A DNA stretch of 64,000 nucleotides. It comes from Lachnospiraceae bacterium. Lineage in GTDB: Bacteria > Bacillota > Clostridia > Lachnospirales > Lachnospiraceae. Numbering within the stretch: the stretch's first letter is position 1; every line of letters starts with the position of its first letter. Made by a program: the position numbers and the translations under genes. The stretch lies in the NCBI GenBank assembly GCA_022790855.1, contig JAAVYA010000037.1:62001-126000 (forward strand), read 5' to 3'. Below the pieces are notes generated by a model. The model did not search any database. It was not told the DNA's origin and was given only the letters and a program-made list of their open reading frames with translations. Of the stretch, positions 17,499 through 27,014 are shown one piece after another.

Positions 17499-17624
17499 GG
17501 TATCATCCTCCATCAATTGTCGTTAAAACCCCTTACAGCTATCATAACAGCTTTTTCGGGAAAAGGAAATATTTTTCAGGAAAATCAGTATTCGAAACAT
17601 AATTCCCACAGTTCCCACATAAGT

Positions 17625-17660
17625 TTGTCTTAGGACATGTCTCAGATTGTCCCAGGACAA
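17625..17660. promoter_or_regulatory. Paired palindromic motif upstream of the P-type ATPase
   Basis: TTGTCTTAGGACA at 17625-17637 and TTGTCCCAGGACAA at 17647-17660 are near-perfect palindromes spaced 22 bases apart, about two helical turns. A third match lies inside the SDR promoter at 16066-16078. They probably bind a dimeric regulator, not identified here. Confidence 0.5.
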
Positions 17661-17682
17661 ACAGGCAAAGGAGTGGGTATTG

Positions 17683-20352
17683 ATGTTTGTATATAAAAGC
17701 GTCCATGATACGGCAATTACGTTAGACAGCGACGAAAGATGCGGCCTGACAGAGGCACAGGCCCAAAGGCGCCTTCAGGAAAACGGGACAAACCAGTTGA
17801 AGGAGCCCAGAAAAAAGTCCGCGCCGGAGGCGTTTTTGGAGCAGTTGAACGATCCGCTGATTTATGTGCTACTGGCGGCAGCCGGGGTATCTTTGTTTTT
17901 ACATGAAGTCAGCGATGCGGTGATCATTCTGGTGGTAGTGTGCGTGAACGCCCTGGTGGGGCTGATTCAGGAAGGAAAGGCCCAAAAAGCGCTGGATTCG
18001 CTGAAAAAGCTTACAAGCCCTAAAGCTTATGTGATACGGGGCGGAAAAGAAATGGAAATTCCGGCTTCTCAGCTTGTGGTGGGAGATGTGGTTTGTCTGG
18101 AGGCGGGAAGCCAGGTTCCGGCGGACATGCGTCTGATTCAGACCGGGGGATTGAAGATAGAAGAGTCCGCATTGACCGGCGAGGCATTGGCCCAGGAGAA
18201 AGACGCCTCTTTTTTGCCGGGACGGAGGGAAGAAGGGGAGCTGCCTCTGGGAGACCGGAAAAATATGGCCTATATGTCCACGATCGTTACCCAGGGCCGG
18301 GGGATTGGTATGGTGACGGCCGTGGGTATGGATACGGAGATTGGAAAGATTGCTTCTCTGATCAATGAAAGCCGTACCCAGTCCACCCCTCTGCAAAAAC
18401 GCCTGGGGGAGCTGGGGAAGCTGCTAAGCTTTCTGTCTCTGGGGCTTTGTGTCCTGCTCTTTGGGATTGCCATATTACAAAAACGGAATATTTTTGAAAT
18501 GCTGATTACGGCAATCTCTTTGGCGGTGGCGGCAGTCCCGGAAGGACTTCCGGCTGTTGTAACAATCTGCCTGGCTTTAAGTGTAACCAGGATGGTAAAG
18601 GTGAATACGATCATTCGCAGGCTCCCTTCCGTGGAGACACTTGGTGCGGTCAGTGTCGTATGTTCCGATAAGACGGGGACATTGACACAAAATAAAATGA
18701 CGGTGGAAGTCTGCTATATGAACGGGGAAGTGTATGGAAGAAACCAGATAGAATCCGGCCTTCATCGGGAGCTTTTACAGGGTATGTCATTGTGTAATGA
18801 CGCTGTACTGACCTATGACAGCCGGATCGGGGATCCCACGGAGCTGGCGCTTCTTGATTTGGCCCAGGGCTTTGGGCTTCATCGGCAGGAATTGGAGCGG
18901 CAGCAGCCCCGCGTCAAGGAACTCCCCTTTGACTCACGGCGGAAAATGATGTCTACCTATCACCAAAACGGACAGGGAGCCGTGACCTATACGAAAGGGG
19001 CCCCGGATGAAGTGGTGAAAAAATGCAGCCGGATTTTGATCAAGGGGTCGGCAGTTTCTATGACGGCCATACATAGGGAGCAGATTCGCAGGGCGCAGGC
19101 TGATATGTCGGGAAATGCCCTGCGGACCTTAGCATTAGCCAAACGGGAAGGCGGACAACATCCGGTGGAAGAAGATTTAACCTTCGTTGGCATGGTGGGA
19201 ATGAGAGATCCGGCCAGGCCGGAAGCGGCCCAGGCAGTGGCAAAATTTAAAACGGCCGGAGTAGATACCGTTATGATAACCGGGGATCATGTGGATACGG
19301 GATTTGCCATTGCCAGCCAGATTGGCATTGTGAGCCATCCAAGCCAATGCATGACCGGAGAGGAATTGCAGAGGCTTTCCGAGGAAGAGCTGTTGGAACG
19401 CCTTCCCCGGACACGGGTGTTTGCCCGGGTTTCCCCGGAGCATAAAGTTCGCATTGTAAAGGGTTTTCAGGAGCTGGGGCATATCGTTGCCATGACCGGG
19501 GACGGGGTGAACGACGCCCCTTCCTTGAAAGCGGCTGATGTGGGGATTGCCATGGGAATGACCGGAACGGACGTGGCAAAGCAGGCGTCGGATATGATTC
19601 TTACAGATGATAATTTTGCCACCATTGAAAGAGCTATGGAAGAGGGACGAGGCGTATATGAAAACATCAAGAAATCCGTGATTTTTCTGTTGTCCTCCAA
19701 TCTAGGAGAAATTATGACCATGTTTGTGGCGGTGCTTTTGGGGCTGGCGTCCCCGCTGAAATCCAGCCATATTCTCTGGATCAATTTGATTACGGATTCC
19801 CTTCCGGCCCTGGCTTTGGGCGTTGATAAAAACGACGGCGTCAGCCTGATGAAGCATCCCCCCAGAAAATCAAAGGAAAGCCTGTTTGCAGGCGGTGGCC
19901 TGGCATGTACCTGCTTTTACGGGATCTTGATCGCGGCGATTAGTTTGACTGCTTTTTTAGCGCTGCCTTATGGGATTTTGAAAGCAAACCAGGCAGATAT
20001 TACCCTGGAGCATTTTCTGGCGCTGCTGTCTCAAAAAGAAGTCTTGATCCGTGCCCAAACCTATGCGTTTACGGTGCTGGGAATGTCCCAGTTATTCCAT
20101 GCGGTGGGAATGCGCAATATCCGAAAATCTGTTTTTCGCATGAGCCATAAGGACAATAAATTGATGATACTGGCCTGCATCCTCGGATTTTTCCTGCAGT
20201 TTGCAGTGACCAGGCAGCCGTTTTTGGTGCAGGCGTTCGGCACGGTGCGTCTAGGGATCGGAGAGTGGCTGCGGCTGCTATTACTGGCTTCTTTTCCGCT
20301 GTTAGCCCATGAAATTATGGCATTTTTATATTTCCGAGAAAAAAAGCAATAG
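17683..20352 (+). CDS. P-type calcium-transporting ATPase
   Basis: An 889-residue type II P-type ATPase of the SERCA/PMCA-like group, which pumps Ca2+ out of the cytoplasm. It has the N-terminal cation ATPase domain (LTEAQAQRRLQENGTNQL), the actuator motif LTGEA, the membrane motif AAVPEGLPAVVTICLALS, the phosphorylated Asp329 in DKTGTLTQNKM, and GDGVNDAPSLKAADVGIAMG. About ten membrane helices are expected. The ATG at 17683 follows AAAGGAG with 8 bases spacing; an upstream TTG would put coding sequence over the palindromic motif and is less likely. Ion specificity is inferred from the family; Mn2+ or another cation is possible. Confidence 0.9.
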   Translation: MFVYKSVHDTAITLDSDERCGLTEAQAQRRLQENGTNQLKEPRKKSAPEAFLEQLNDPLIYVLLAAAGVSLFLHEVSDAVIILVVVCVNALVGLIQEGKAQKALDSLKKLTSPKAYVIRGGKEMEIPASQLVVGDVVCLEAGSQVPADMRLIQTGGLKIEESALTGEALAQEKDASFLPGRREEGELPLGDRKNMAYMSTIVTQGRGIGMVTAVGMDTEIGKIASLINESRTQSTPLQKRLGELGKLLSFLSLGLCVLLFGIAILQKRNIFEMLITAISLAVAAVPEGLPAVVTICLALSVTRMVKVNTIIRRLPSVETLGAVSVVCSDKTGTLTQNKMTVEVCYMNGEVYGRNQIESGLHRELLQGMSLCNDAVLTYDSRIGDPTELALLDLAQGFGLHRQELERQQPRVKELPFDSRRKMMSTYHQNGQGAVTYTKGAPDEVVKKCSRILIKGSAVSMTAIHREQIRRAQADMSGNALRTLALAKREGGQHPVEEDLTFVGMVGMRDPARPEAAQAVAKFKTAGVDTVMITGDHVDTGFAIASQIGIVSHPSQCMTGEELQRLSEEELLERLPRTRVFARVSPEHKVRIVKGFQELGHIVAMTGDGVNDAPSLKAADVGIAMGMTGTDVAKQASDMILTDDNFATIERAMEEGRGVYENIKKSVIFLLSSNLGEIMTMFVAVLLGLASPLKSSHILWINLITDSLPALALGVDKNDGVSLMKHPPRKSKESLFAGGGLACTCFYGILIAAISLTAFLALPYGILKANQADITLEHFLALLSQKEVLIRAQTYAFTVLGMSQLFHAVGMRNIRKSVFRMSHKDNKLMILACILGFFLQFAVTRQPFLVQAFGTVRLGIGEWLRLLLLASFPLLAHEIMAFLYFREKKQ

Positions 20353-20438
20353 CTATTTGAACTGGAAAATAAAAGAGATGTCGACAGGAACTGCCAAAAT
20401 TTTTAATAATTATTAAGAAATAAATTACGCATTAGTAA

Positions 20439-20467
20439 TTGATTATTTCGATGGGACATATTATGAT
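20439..20467 (+). promoter_or_regulatory. Sigma-A promoter of the deacetylase gene
   Basis: TTGATT at 20439-20444 and TATGAT at 20462-20467, spacer 17 bases, 34 bases before the start at 20501. Confidence 0.5.
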
Positions 20468-20500
20468 AATAAAAGAATGTAAAAGGGAGAGTATGTGGTA

Positions 20501-22015
20501 ATGAAAAAACAAAAGAACACAAAAAAAATACAGATGACAGTACTTACTCTGTGTGCCTTTTTAGTGGTGGTGGGAGCGATTGTGGGAGTAACAATGATCT
20601 TGTCACATAAAGGCTATGTAGGCGGGGAAGACCAAGACACGGTTACAGCCTCTGTGGATCCGGCAGAAGAAGACGGACAGGAGGATCAAGATTCTCAGAA
20701 AGAGCCCGAAGGAGAACAAACGCCGGAAGGTGGAGAGGCAAAAGCAGATGAGAAGGAGGATGGGGATGCCAAAGAAGCTATGCAGCAGGATTCTCAGCTT
20801 TTGGCTCAGGCGGACCGTCTGGCAGATTCCTATGATTATGACGCTGCCATCGAGATGGTAAAAGGGATGCCGGGATTTGATACCAATACGGAATTACAGC
20901 AGAAGGTCAGTGATTATGAGAAGACCAAATCAACCCTGGTTCCGGTAAATATGGATGAAGTAACCCATGTGTTCTACCACACTTTGGTGGTTGATCCCCA
21001 GCGGGCGTTTGCCAATCAGGATACGAATCCTCAGGCGGTAGGGAACAATCAGTGGATGACTACAGTGAGCGAATTTCAGAAGATTACCCAGGAGATGTAC
21101 GACCGTGGTTACGTTTTGGTAAGTATTCATGATCTGATCGAGACGGAGACAGATGAGAATGGGAATACCGTATACAAACCGGCCACGATCATGCTGCCGC
21201 CGGATAAAAAAGCGTTTGTCCTTTCGCTGGATGATTTGAGCTATTATCACAGTTATGATAATTATGGGTATGCGGCCAAGATGATTTTAGATGAAAATGG
21301 AAAACCCACCTGCGAGTACATACAGGCAGACGGAACTACAGTGGTAGGCGCTTACGATTGCGTCCCTTTGTTAGACCAGTTCCTAGAAGAGCATCCGGAT
21401 GCTTCCTACCGGGGAGCAAAAGGCATCATTGCCCTCACCGGATACAATGGGATCCTGGGATATCGTACCGATGAGACATATGCGGATCTGAATAATCCGG
21501 ATCTCAGCGCCGACAAGCGGAAGTGGATGGAAGAACATCCGGATTTTGATCTGGAGCAGGAGCGGGCGGAGGCCAAAAAAGTGGCGGACGCCATGAAAGA
21601 GGACGGCTGGGAGTTTGCAAGCCATACCTGGGGACATTTGAAGGTTGGGGACGCCAGTCTGGAACGGATCCAGGCGGATACCCAGAAATGGCGGAACAAT
21701 GTGGAACCTTTGGTAGGACCTACGGATACGATTATTTTTGCCCATGGCCAGGATTTGGGCGACTGGGGCGATTATGATGAGTCCGACGCCAAATATCAAT
21801 ATCTGCGGTCCCAGGGATATACCATTTTTTGTAATGTCGATTCCAATTTATACCGCACCTGGTTTGGGAAGGACTATCTTCGCCAGGGCCGCCGGAATCT
21901 GGACGGATACCGCATTTATAAAAATGCGACCGGAGAACAGGACAATGTTTCCGATTTATTTAACGCCGGAGAGATCATAGATCCCTTGCGGCCGCCAGTA
22001 CCTTCTTTGGAATAA
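20501..22015 (+). CDS. Membrane-anchored polysaccharide deacetylase-like protein
   Basis: A protein of about 504 residues with an N-terminal membrane anchor (MTVLTLCAFLVVVGAIVGV), a low-complexity Glu/Asp/Gln linker of about 70 residues, and an extracellular NodB-like domain. Motifs of the carbohydrate esterase 4 fold are LSLDDLSYY in place of the usual TFDD, and SHTWGH supplying the metal-binding HxxxH. Such enzymes remove acetyl groups from peptidoglycan or other surface glycans. ATG at 20501 is preferred; GTG at 20495, closer to GGGAG, is an alternative start in the same frame. It lies between the ATPase and spoVAD and has its own promoter and terminator. The substrate is unknown. Confidence 0.82.
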   Translation: MKKQKNTKKIQMTVLTLCAFLVVVGAIVGVTMILSHKGYVGGEDQDTVTASVDPAEEDGQEDQDSQKEPEGEQTPEGGEAKADEKEDGDAKEAMQQDSQLLAQADRLADSYDYDAAIEMVKGMPGFDTNTELQQKVSDYEKTKSTLVPVNMDEVTHVFYHTLVVDPQRAFANQDTNPQAVGNNQWMTTVSEFQKITQEMYDRGYVLVSIHDLIETETDENGNTVYKPATIMLPPDKKAFVLSLDDLSYYHSYDNYGYAAKMILDENGKPTCEYIQADGTTVVGAYDCVPLLDQFLEEHPDASYRGAKGIIALTGYNGILGYRTDETYADLNNPDLSADKRKWMEEHPDFDLEQERAEAKKVADAMKEDGWEFASHTWGHLKVGDASLERIQADTQKWRNNVEPLVGPTDTIIFAHGQDLGDWGDYDESDAKYQYLRSQGYTIFCNVDSNLYRTWFGKDYLRQGRRNLDGYRIYKNATGEQDNVSDLFNAGEIIDPLRPPVPSLE

Positions 22016-22028
22016 GAGAATGTGGCAG

Positions 22029-22058
22029 AGGAATCTCGCTTTGCGAGGTTCCTTTTTT
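22029..22058 (+). terminator. Terminator of the deacetylase gene
   Basis: An 11-bp stem (AGGAATCTCGC with GCGAGGTTCCT, one wobble pair), a TTT loop and a run of six T. Confidence 0.85.
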
Positions 22059-22088
22059 GTATAAAAAAAATCCTTTTGCGGAAAATAG
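22059..22088 (+). promoter_or_regulatory. Possible forespore promoter of spoVAD
   Basis: GTATA at 22059-22063, a 16-base spacer, then GGAAAATAG from 22080. The -35 fits forespore sigma factors and the GG at -10 fits the sigma-F pattern only in part. It would allow spoVAD-spoVAE expression now that they are separated from the promoter at 14158. Confidence 0.35.
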
Positions 22089-22120
22089 ATTCAGAAGATT
22101 TTTTGGAAAGGAAGAAAGGC

Positions 22121-23128
22121 ATGTCACAGAAGGGAACACAAAGTATACAATTTGAAGAAGCTCCTTATATTATCAGTTCTGCCAGTGTTGTGGGGAAAAA
22201 AGAAGGAGAGGGGCCTTTAGGCGGACTGTTTGATATGGTGGGGAAAGATGATTTATTTGGAGAGGATACCTGGGAGGAGGCGGAGAGTACCCTCCAGAAA
22301 GAAGCTGCCACCCTGGCTGTGGGAAAGGCCGGGATCGCAAAAGAGGAGATTCGCTATATTTTTGGAGGGGATCTCCTGGGCCAATCTATTGCCACTACAT
22401 TTGGATTGATGGAATTGAATATTCCGCTATTTGGCCTGTACGGCGCCTGCTCCACTGCGGGAGAGTCTCTGTCCCTGGCGGCTATGACAGTGGCGGCAGG
22501 CTTCGGGGACCAGGTGTTGGCAGTGACCTCCAGTCATTTTGCCAGTGCGGAAAAGCAATTTCGATTTCCTCTGGAATACGCCAACCAGCGGCCCCTATCC
22601 GCTACATGGACAGTTACCGGAAGCGGCGCTTTTGTTTTGGGGAAGAAACGAAGCAAAGCCAGGATAACAGGCGTCACTACCGGGAAGGTGGTGGATTTTG
22701 GAATTAAGGATTCCATGAATATGGGAGCTGCGATGGCTCCTGCAGCCTGCGCTACCATTTATCAGAATTTGATAGACTTTGACAGAAGCCCAGATGATTA
22801 CGATAAAATCATAACCGGGGATTTGGGATATGTGGGCCAAGAGATTTTGATCAAGCTTTTGCGGGAAAAGGGCTTTGATATCAGCAAACAGCATATGGAC
22901 TGCGGGATTGAGATTTACGACAGTAAAACCCAAGATACCCATTCCGGAGGAAGCGGATGCGGTTGTTCGGCGGTAACCTTAAGCGCCAGCTTTCTGCCCC
23001 AACTGGAAAAGGGAACCCTTCACCGGATTCTTTTTGTGCCTACCGGCGCCCTGTTGTCTACCGTGAGTTTCCACGAAGGACAATCCGTACCGGGGATTGC
23101 CCATGGGGTAGTGATCGAACACGCATAA
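22121..23128 (+). CDS. spoVAD: Stage V sporulation protein AD
   Basis: A 335-residue thiolase-fold protein that binds dipicolinic acid for the SpoVA channel on the forespore membrane; length matches the Bacillus protein. Seen motifs are APYIISSASVVGKKEGEGPL, FGLYGACSTAGESLSLAA with the conserved Cys, and HSGGSGCGCSAVTLSA. The ATG at 22121 follows GGAAAGGAAG; the frame is open further upstream but that part covers the preceding terminator. It is separated from spoVAC by four unrelated genes, unlike the usual contiguous spoVAC-AD-AE order, and is followed by spoVAE after 26 bases. Confidence 0.95.
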   Translation: MSQKGTQSIQFEEAPYIISSASVVGKKEGEGPLGGLFDMVGKDDLFGEDTWEEAESTLQKEAATLAVGKAGIAKEEIRYIFGGDLLGQSIATTFGLMELNIPLFGLYGACSTAGESLSLAAMTVAAGFGDQVLAVTSSHFASAEKQFRFPLEYANQRPLSATWTVTGSGAFVLGKKRSKARITGVTTGKVVDFGIKDSMNMGAAMAPAACATIYQNLIDFDRSPDDYDKIITGDLGYVGQEILIKLLREKGFDISKQHMDCGIEIYDSKTQDTHSGGSGCGCSAVTLSASFLPQLEKGTLHRILFVPTGALLSTVSFHEGQSVPGIAHGVVIEHA

Positions 23129-23154
23129 AAGCGGTAATAGAAAAGGAGAAAAAG

Positions 23155-23511
23155 ATGGATTATGTAAATGCATTTTGGGTAGGCGGACTGATCTGCGCCC
23201 TGGTTCAAATCCTAATGGAAAAAACAAAGCTTATGCCCGGAAGAATTATGGTTCTTTTGGTATGCACCGGAGCGGTGTTAGGAGCCGTCCAGCTATACGG
23301 CCCTTTTGTGGAGTATGCAGGGGCTGGAGCCTCCGTGCCGCTTTTGGGTTTCGGCAATGTGCTGTGGAAGGGGATTCAGAAGGCCGTGGATAAAGACGGA
23401 TTTATCGGTATCTTTATGGGGGGCTTTACATCAAGCGCCGTGGGAATCTGCGCAGCTTTGGTATTTGGATATCTGGCCAGCTTGGTGTTTGATCCGAAAA
23501 TGAAAAAATAA
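23155..23511 (+). CDS. spoVAE: Stage V sporulation protein AE
   Basis: A 118-residue membrane protein with four hydrophobic segments and the motif YAGAGASVPLLGFGNVLWKG, closely parallel to GGAGALVPITGFANSV in spoVAC, which reflects the shared origin of these two channel subunits. The start ATG at 23155 follows AAAAGGAG; longer upstream frames overlap spoVAD and are unlikely. It is the last gene of the spoVA set and probably shares a transcript with spoVAD. Confidence 0.93.
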   Translation: MDYVNAFWVGGLICALVQILMEKTKLMPGRIMVLLVCTGAVLGAVQLYGPFVEYAGAGASVPLLGFGNVLWKGIQKAVDKDGFIGIFMGGFTSSAVGICAALVFGYLASLVFDPKMKK

Positions 23512-23585
23512 ATATTCTGGCGTATAAAGGCCACATTTTCGGCAAACCTAAGAAAGACAAAATTTTTATTAAAGGAGACTTTATT

Positions 23586-24095
23586 ATGAAGCAGTTGAAA
23601 AAAATCATGCTGGGATGCATGCTGGTTCTGGCAATGACTTTTCTGACAGCATGCGGCAATCGGAATACGGATGACAAGAATGGAACCACTGACGGGACGA
23701 CAAATGACGGTATCATTGATGATAATGAAGCGACCAATGGAGATGACAAAAACGGAACGAGAGACGATGTAACGGATACCGACAAAACAGATACGAAAAA
23801 TGATCGTAATGACAAGGAAAATAATGCCAACGATGGGAAGGATAAAACCAATGGAACCGATACGACGCCAAATAACAATAACGGCGCTACCGAAGGAAAC
23901 GATAATGGCGGCGCATTGGAAGATCTTGGGGATGATATTGTAGACGGCGTAGAGGATATTGGAGACGATGTGGAAAGAGGCGTTGACGATATGACAAATG
24001 GTACAGGAACCGGCAATGGCACAGGAACCGGAAATGGTACAGGAACAGGCGCCGGTACAGGAGCGGGAACAGGCGCTACAGGAGCAGGAGATTAA
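23586..24095 (+). CDS. Low-complexity lipoprotein
   Basis: A 169-residue protein with a lipoprotein signal peptide: MKQLKKIMLGCMLVL, then a lipobox LTAC around residues 18-21, so the mature N-terminal Cys is lipid-modified and the protein is surface-anchored. Everything after it is rich in Asp, Asn, Gly and Thr, ending in GTGNGTGTGNGTGTGAGTG-type repeats and a short EDLGDDIVDGVEDIGDDVER segment that may form an amphipathic helix. A similar DDVxxG pattern occurs in clostridial spore and envelope lipoproteins. A role is not known. AAAGGAG precedes the ATG; it follows spoVAE by 74 bases and a terminator follows. Confidence 0.75.
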   Translation: MKQLKKIMLGCMLVLAMTFLTACGNRNTDDKNGTTDGTTNDGIIDDNEATNGDDKNGTRDDVTDTDKTDTKNDRNDKENNANDGKDKTNGTDTTPNNNNGATEGNDNGGALEDLGDDIVDGVEDIGDDVERGVDDMTNGTGTGNGTGTGNGTGTGAGTGAGTGATGAGD

Positions 24096-24121
24096 GAAAA
24101 AATAAAAGACAAAACAGATAT

Positions 24122-24156
24122 ACAGCCGGCATAGTGTAAAGTATGCCGGCTGTTTT
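24122..24156. terminator. Terminator after the lipoprotein gene
   Basis: A perfect 12-bp stem (ACAGCCGGCATA and complement), 8-base loop and TTTT. It lies between the lipoprotein gene and the converging chemoreceptor fragment. Confidence 0.85.
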
Positions 24157-24188
24157 AAGGTATCCTTGTCTTAAAGGAGAGGCTTCTG

Positions 24189-24758
24189 TTATTCCAGCTT
24201 AAATTTCCCTACTTCCTGGTTTAGTTCTTTTGCAATTTCCAGATTTGCGCCTGCTTCCTCTTCCACGGACATAGCTTCCCCTGTAATATGGATAGCTACT
24301 TCCGTTACATTGGCAATCCCTTTTGCACTTTCCTCTACGGCAATATTGATGGCGGAAATAGATTCCTTCATTTCGCTCATATTTTCTAACAACTGCTGGG
24401 ATGCATCTGAAAATTCCTGCATCATACCATTCATAGTTTCTGCGTCGGACTGATAGCTTTCGCTGGCAGATACCAGGTTGCTGTATCCTCGCATAGCGGT
24501 TTCTTCCATAAAGCGTACCATATGTTCTGATTCCTTTGCAAGGCCGTTGACGGCCAAAATGACTTCAGCGCTGACTTCCTTGATCTGTGCAGCAGCCTCG
24601 GCGGAATTGGAGGCAAGAGCGCTGATCTCATCTGCCACGACCGCAAATCCCCGTCCGGCCTCTCCGGCTCTGGCAGCTTCGATACTGGCATTGAGCGCCA
24701 GAAGGTTGGTCTGATCCGTAATGTTGATGATATTTGTGGTCAATACGCTGATCTCCAT
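24189..24758 (-). CDS. 5'-truncated chemoreceptor signalling domain
   Basis: A 189-residue protein containing only the distal half of a methyl-accepting chemotaxis protein. It begins with [20 protein letters not shown], directly followed by the conserved hairpin tip [21 protein letters not shown] and then the descending helix. No sensor domain, membrane segment, HAMP domain or ascending methylation helix is present. AAAGG lies upstream of the ATG at 24758, so translation is possible, but the start falls in mid-domain, which suggests the 5' part was deleted and this is a remnant. It sits between the lipoprotein gene and guaB with no other che gene nearby. Confidence 0.6.
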   Translation of the reverse strand: MEISVLTTNIINITDQTNLLALNASIEAARAGEAGRGFAVVADEISALASNSAEAAAQIKEVSAEVILAVNGLAKESEHMVRFMEETAMRGYSNLVSASESYQSDAETMNGMMQEFSDASQQLLENMSEMKESISAINIAVEESAKGIANVTEVAIHITGEAMSVEEEAGANLEIAKELNQEVGKFKLE

Positions 24759-24854
24759 GTTACAACTTTTCCTTTCACAATTCAATAAAATAATGAGAAA
24801 AAATTATTTTAGATAAAAAAATAATTCCGAAGAGATCAAGGGTATTTGTCATGC

Positions 24855-24888
24855 AAAAAACTCCTCCCAAGCTAAAGCTTTGGAGGAG
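24855..24888 (-). terminator. Terminator of guaB
   Basis: CTCCTCC and GGAGGAG stems with inner AAGCT/AGCTT pairing, followed on the minus strand by TTTTTT. Confidence 0.85.
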
Positions 24889-24900
24889 TCTGAATAGATC

Positions 24901-26806
<1,906 letters not shown>

Positions 26807-26890
26807 AACAACCACTCCCATAGGAAAGAACTTTATAAACGTGTATAAGGGTAAACTAAGTGTATCAAAAATCGATGCATTACAATATGC

Positions 26891-26920
26891 TCTATAGAAT
26901 ATATAAATGTATTCTATAGA
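26891..26920. promoter_or_regulatory. Perfect 11-bp inverted repeat, likely operator
   Basis: TCTATAGAATA at 26891-26901 and its exact complement TATTCTATAGA at 26910-26920 with an 8-base AT-rich centre. It ends one base before the -35 box of the Big2 gene and lies between two divergent genes, one of which is a helix-turn-helix regulator. Confidence 0.6.
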
Positions 26921-26921
26921 G

Positions 26922-26950
26922 TTGACAAAGAGGAAGAAACGTGCTACATT
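26922..26950 (+). promoter_or_regulatory. Sigma-A promoter of the Big2-repeat gene
   Basis: TTGACA at 26922-26927 and TACATT at 26945-26950, spacer 17 bases, 65 bases before the start codon. Confidence 0.7.
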
Positions 26951-27014
26951 GAAACAGACGATTTAAGCGTTCCTGGAACATAAATCAATCGAATAAAAAA
27001 GGAGGAGTCAGGAA

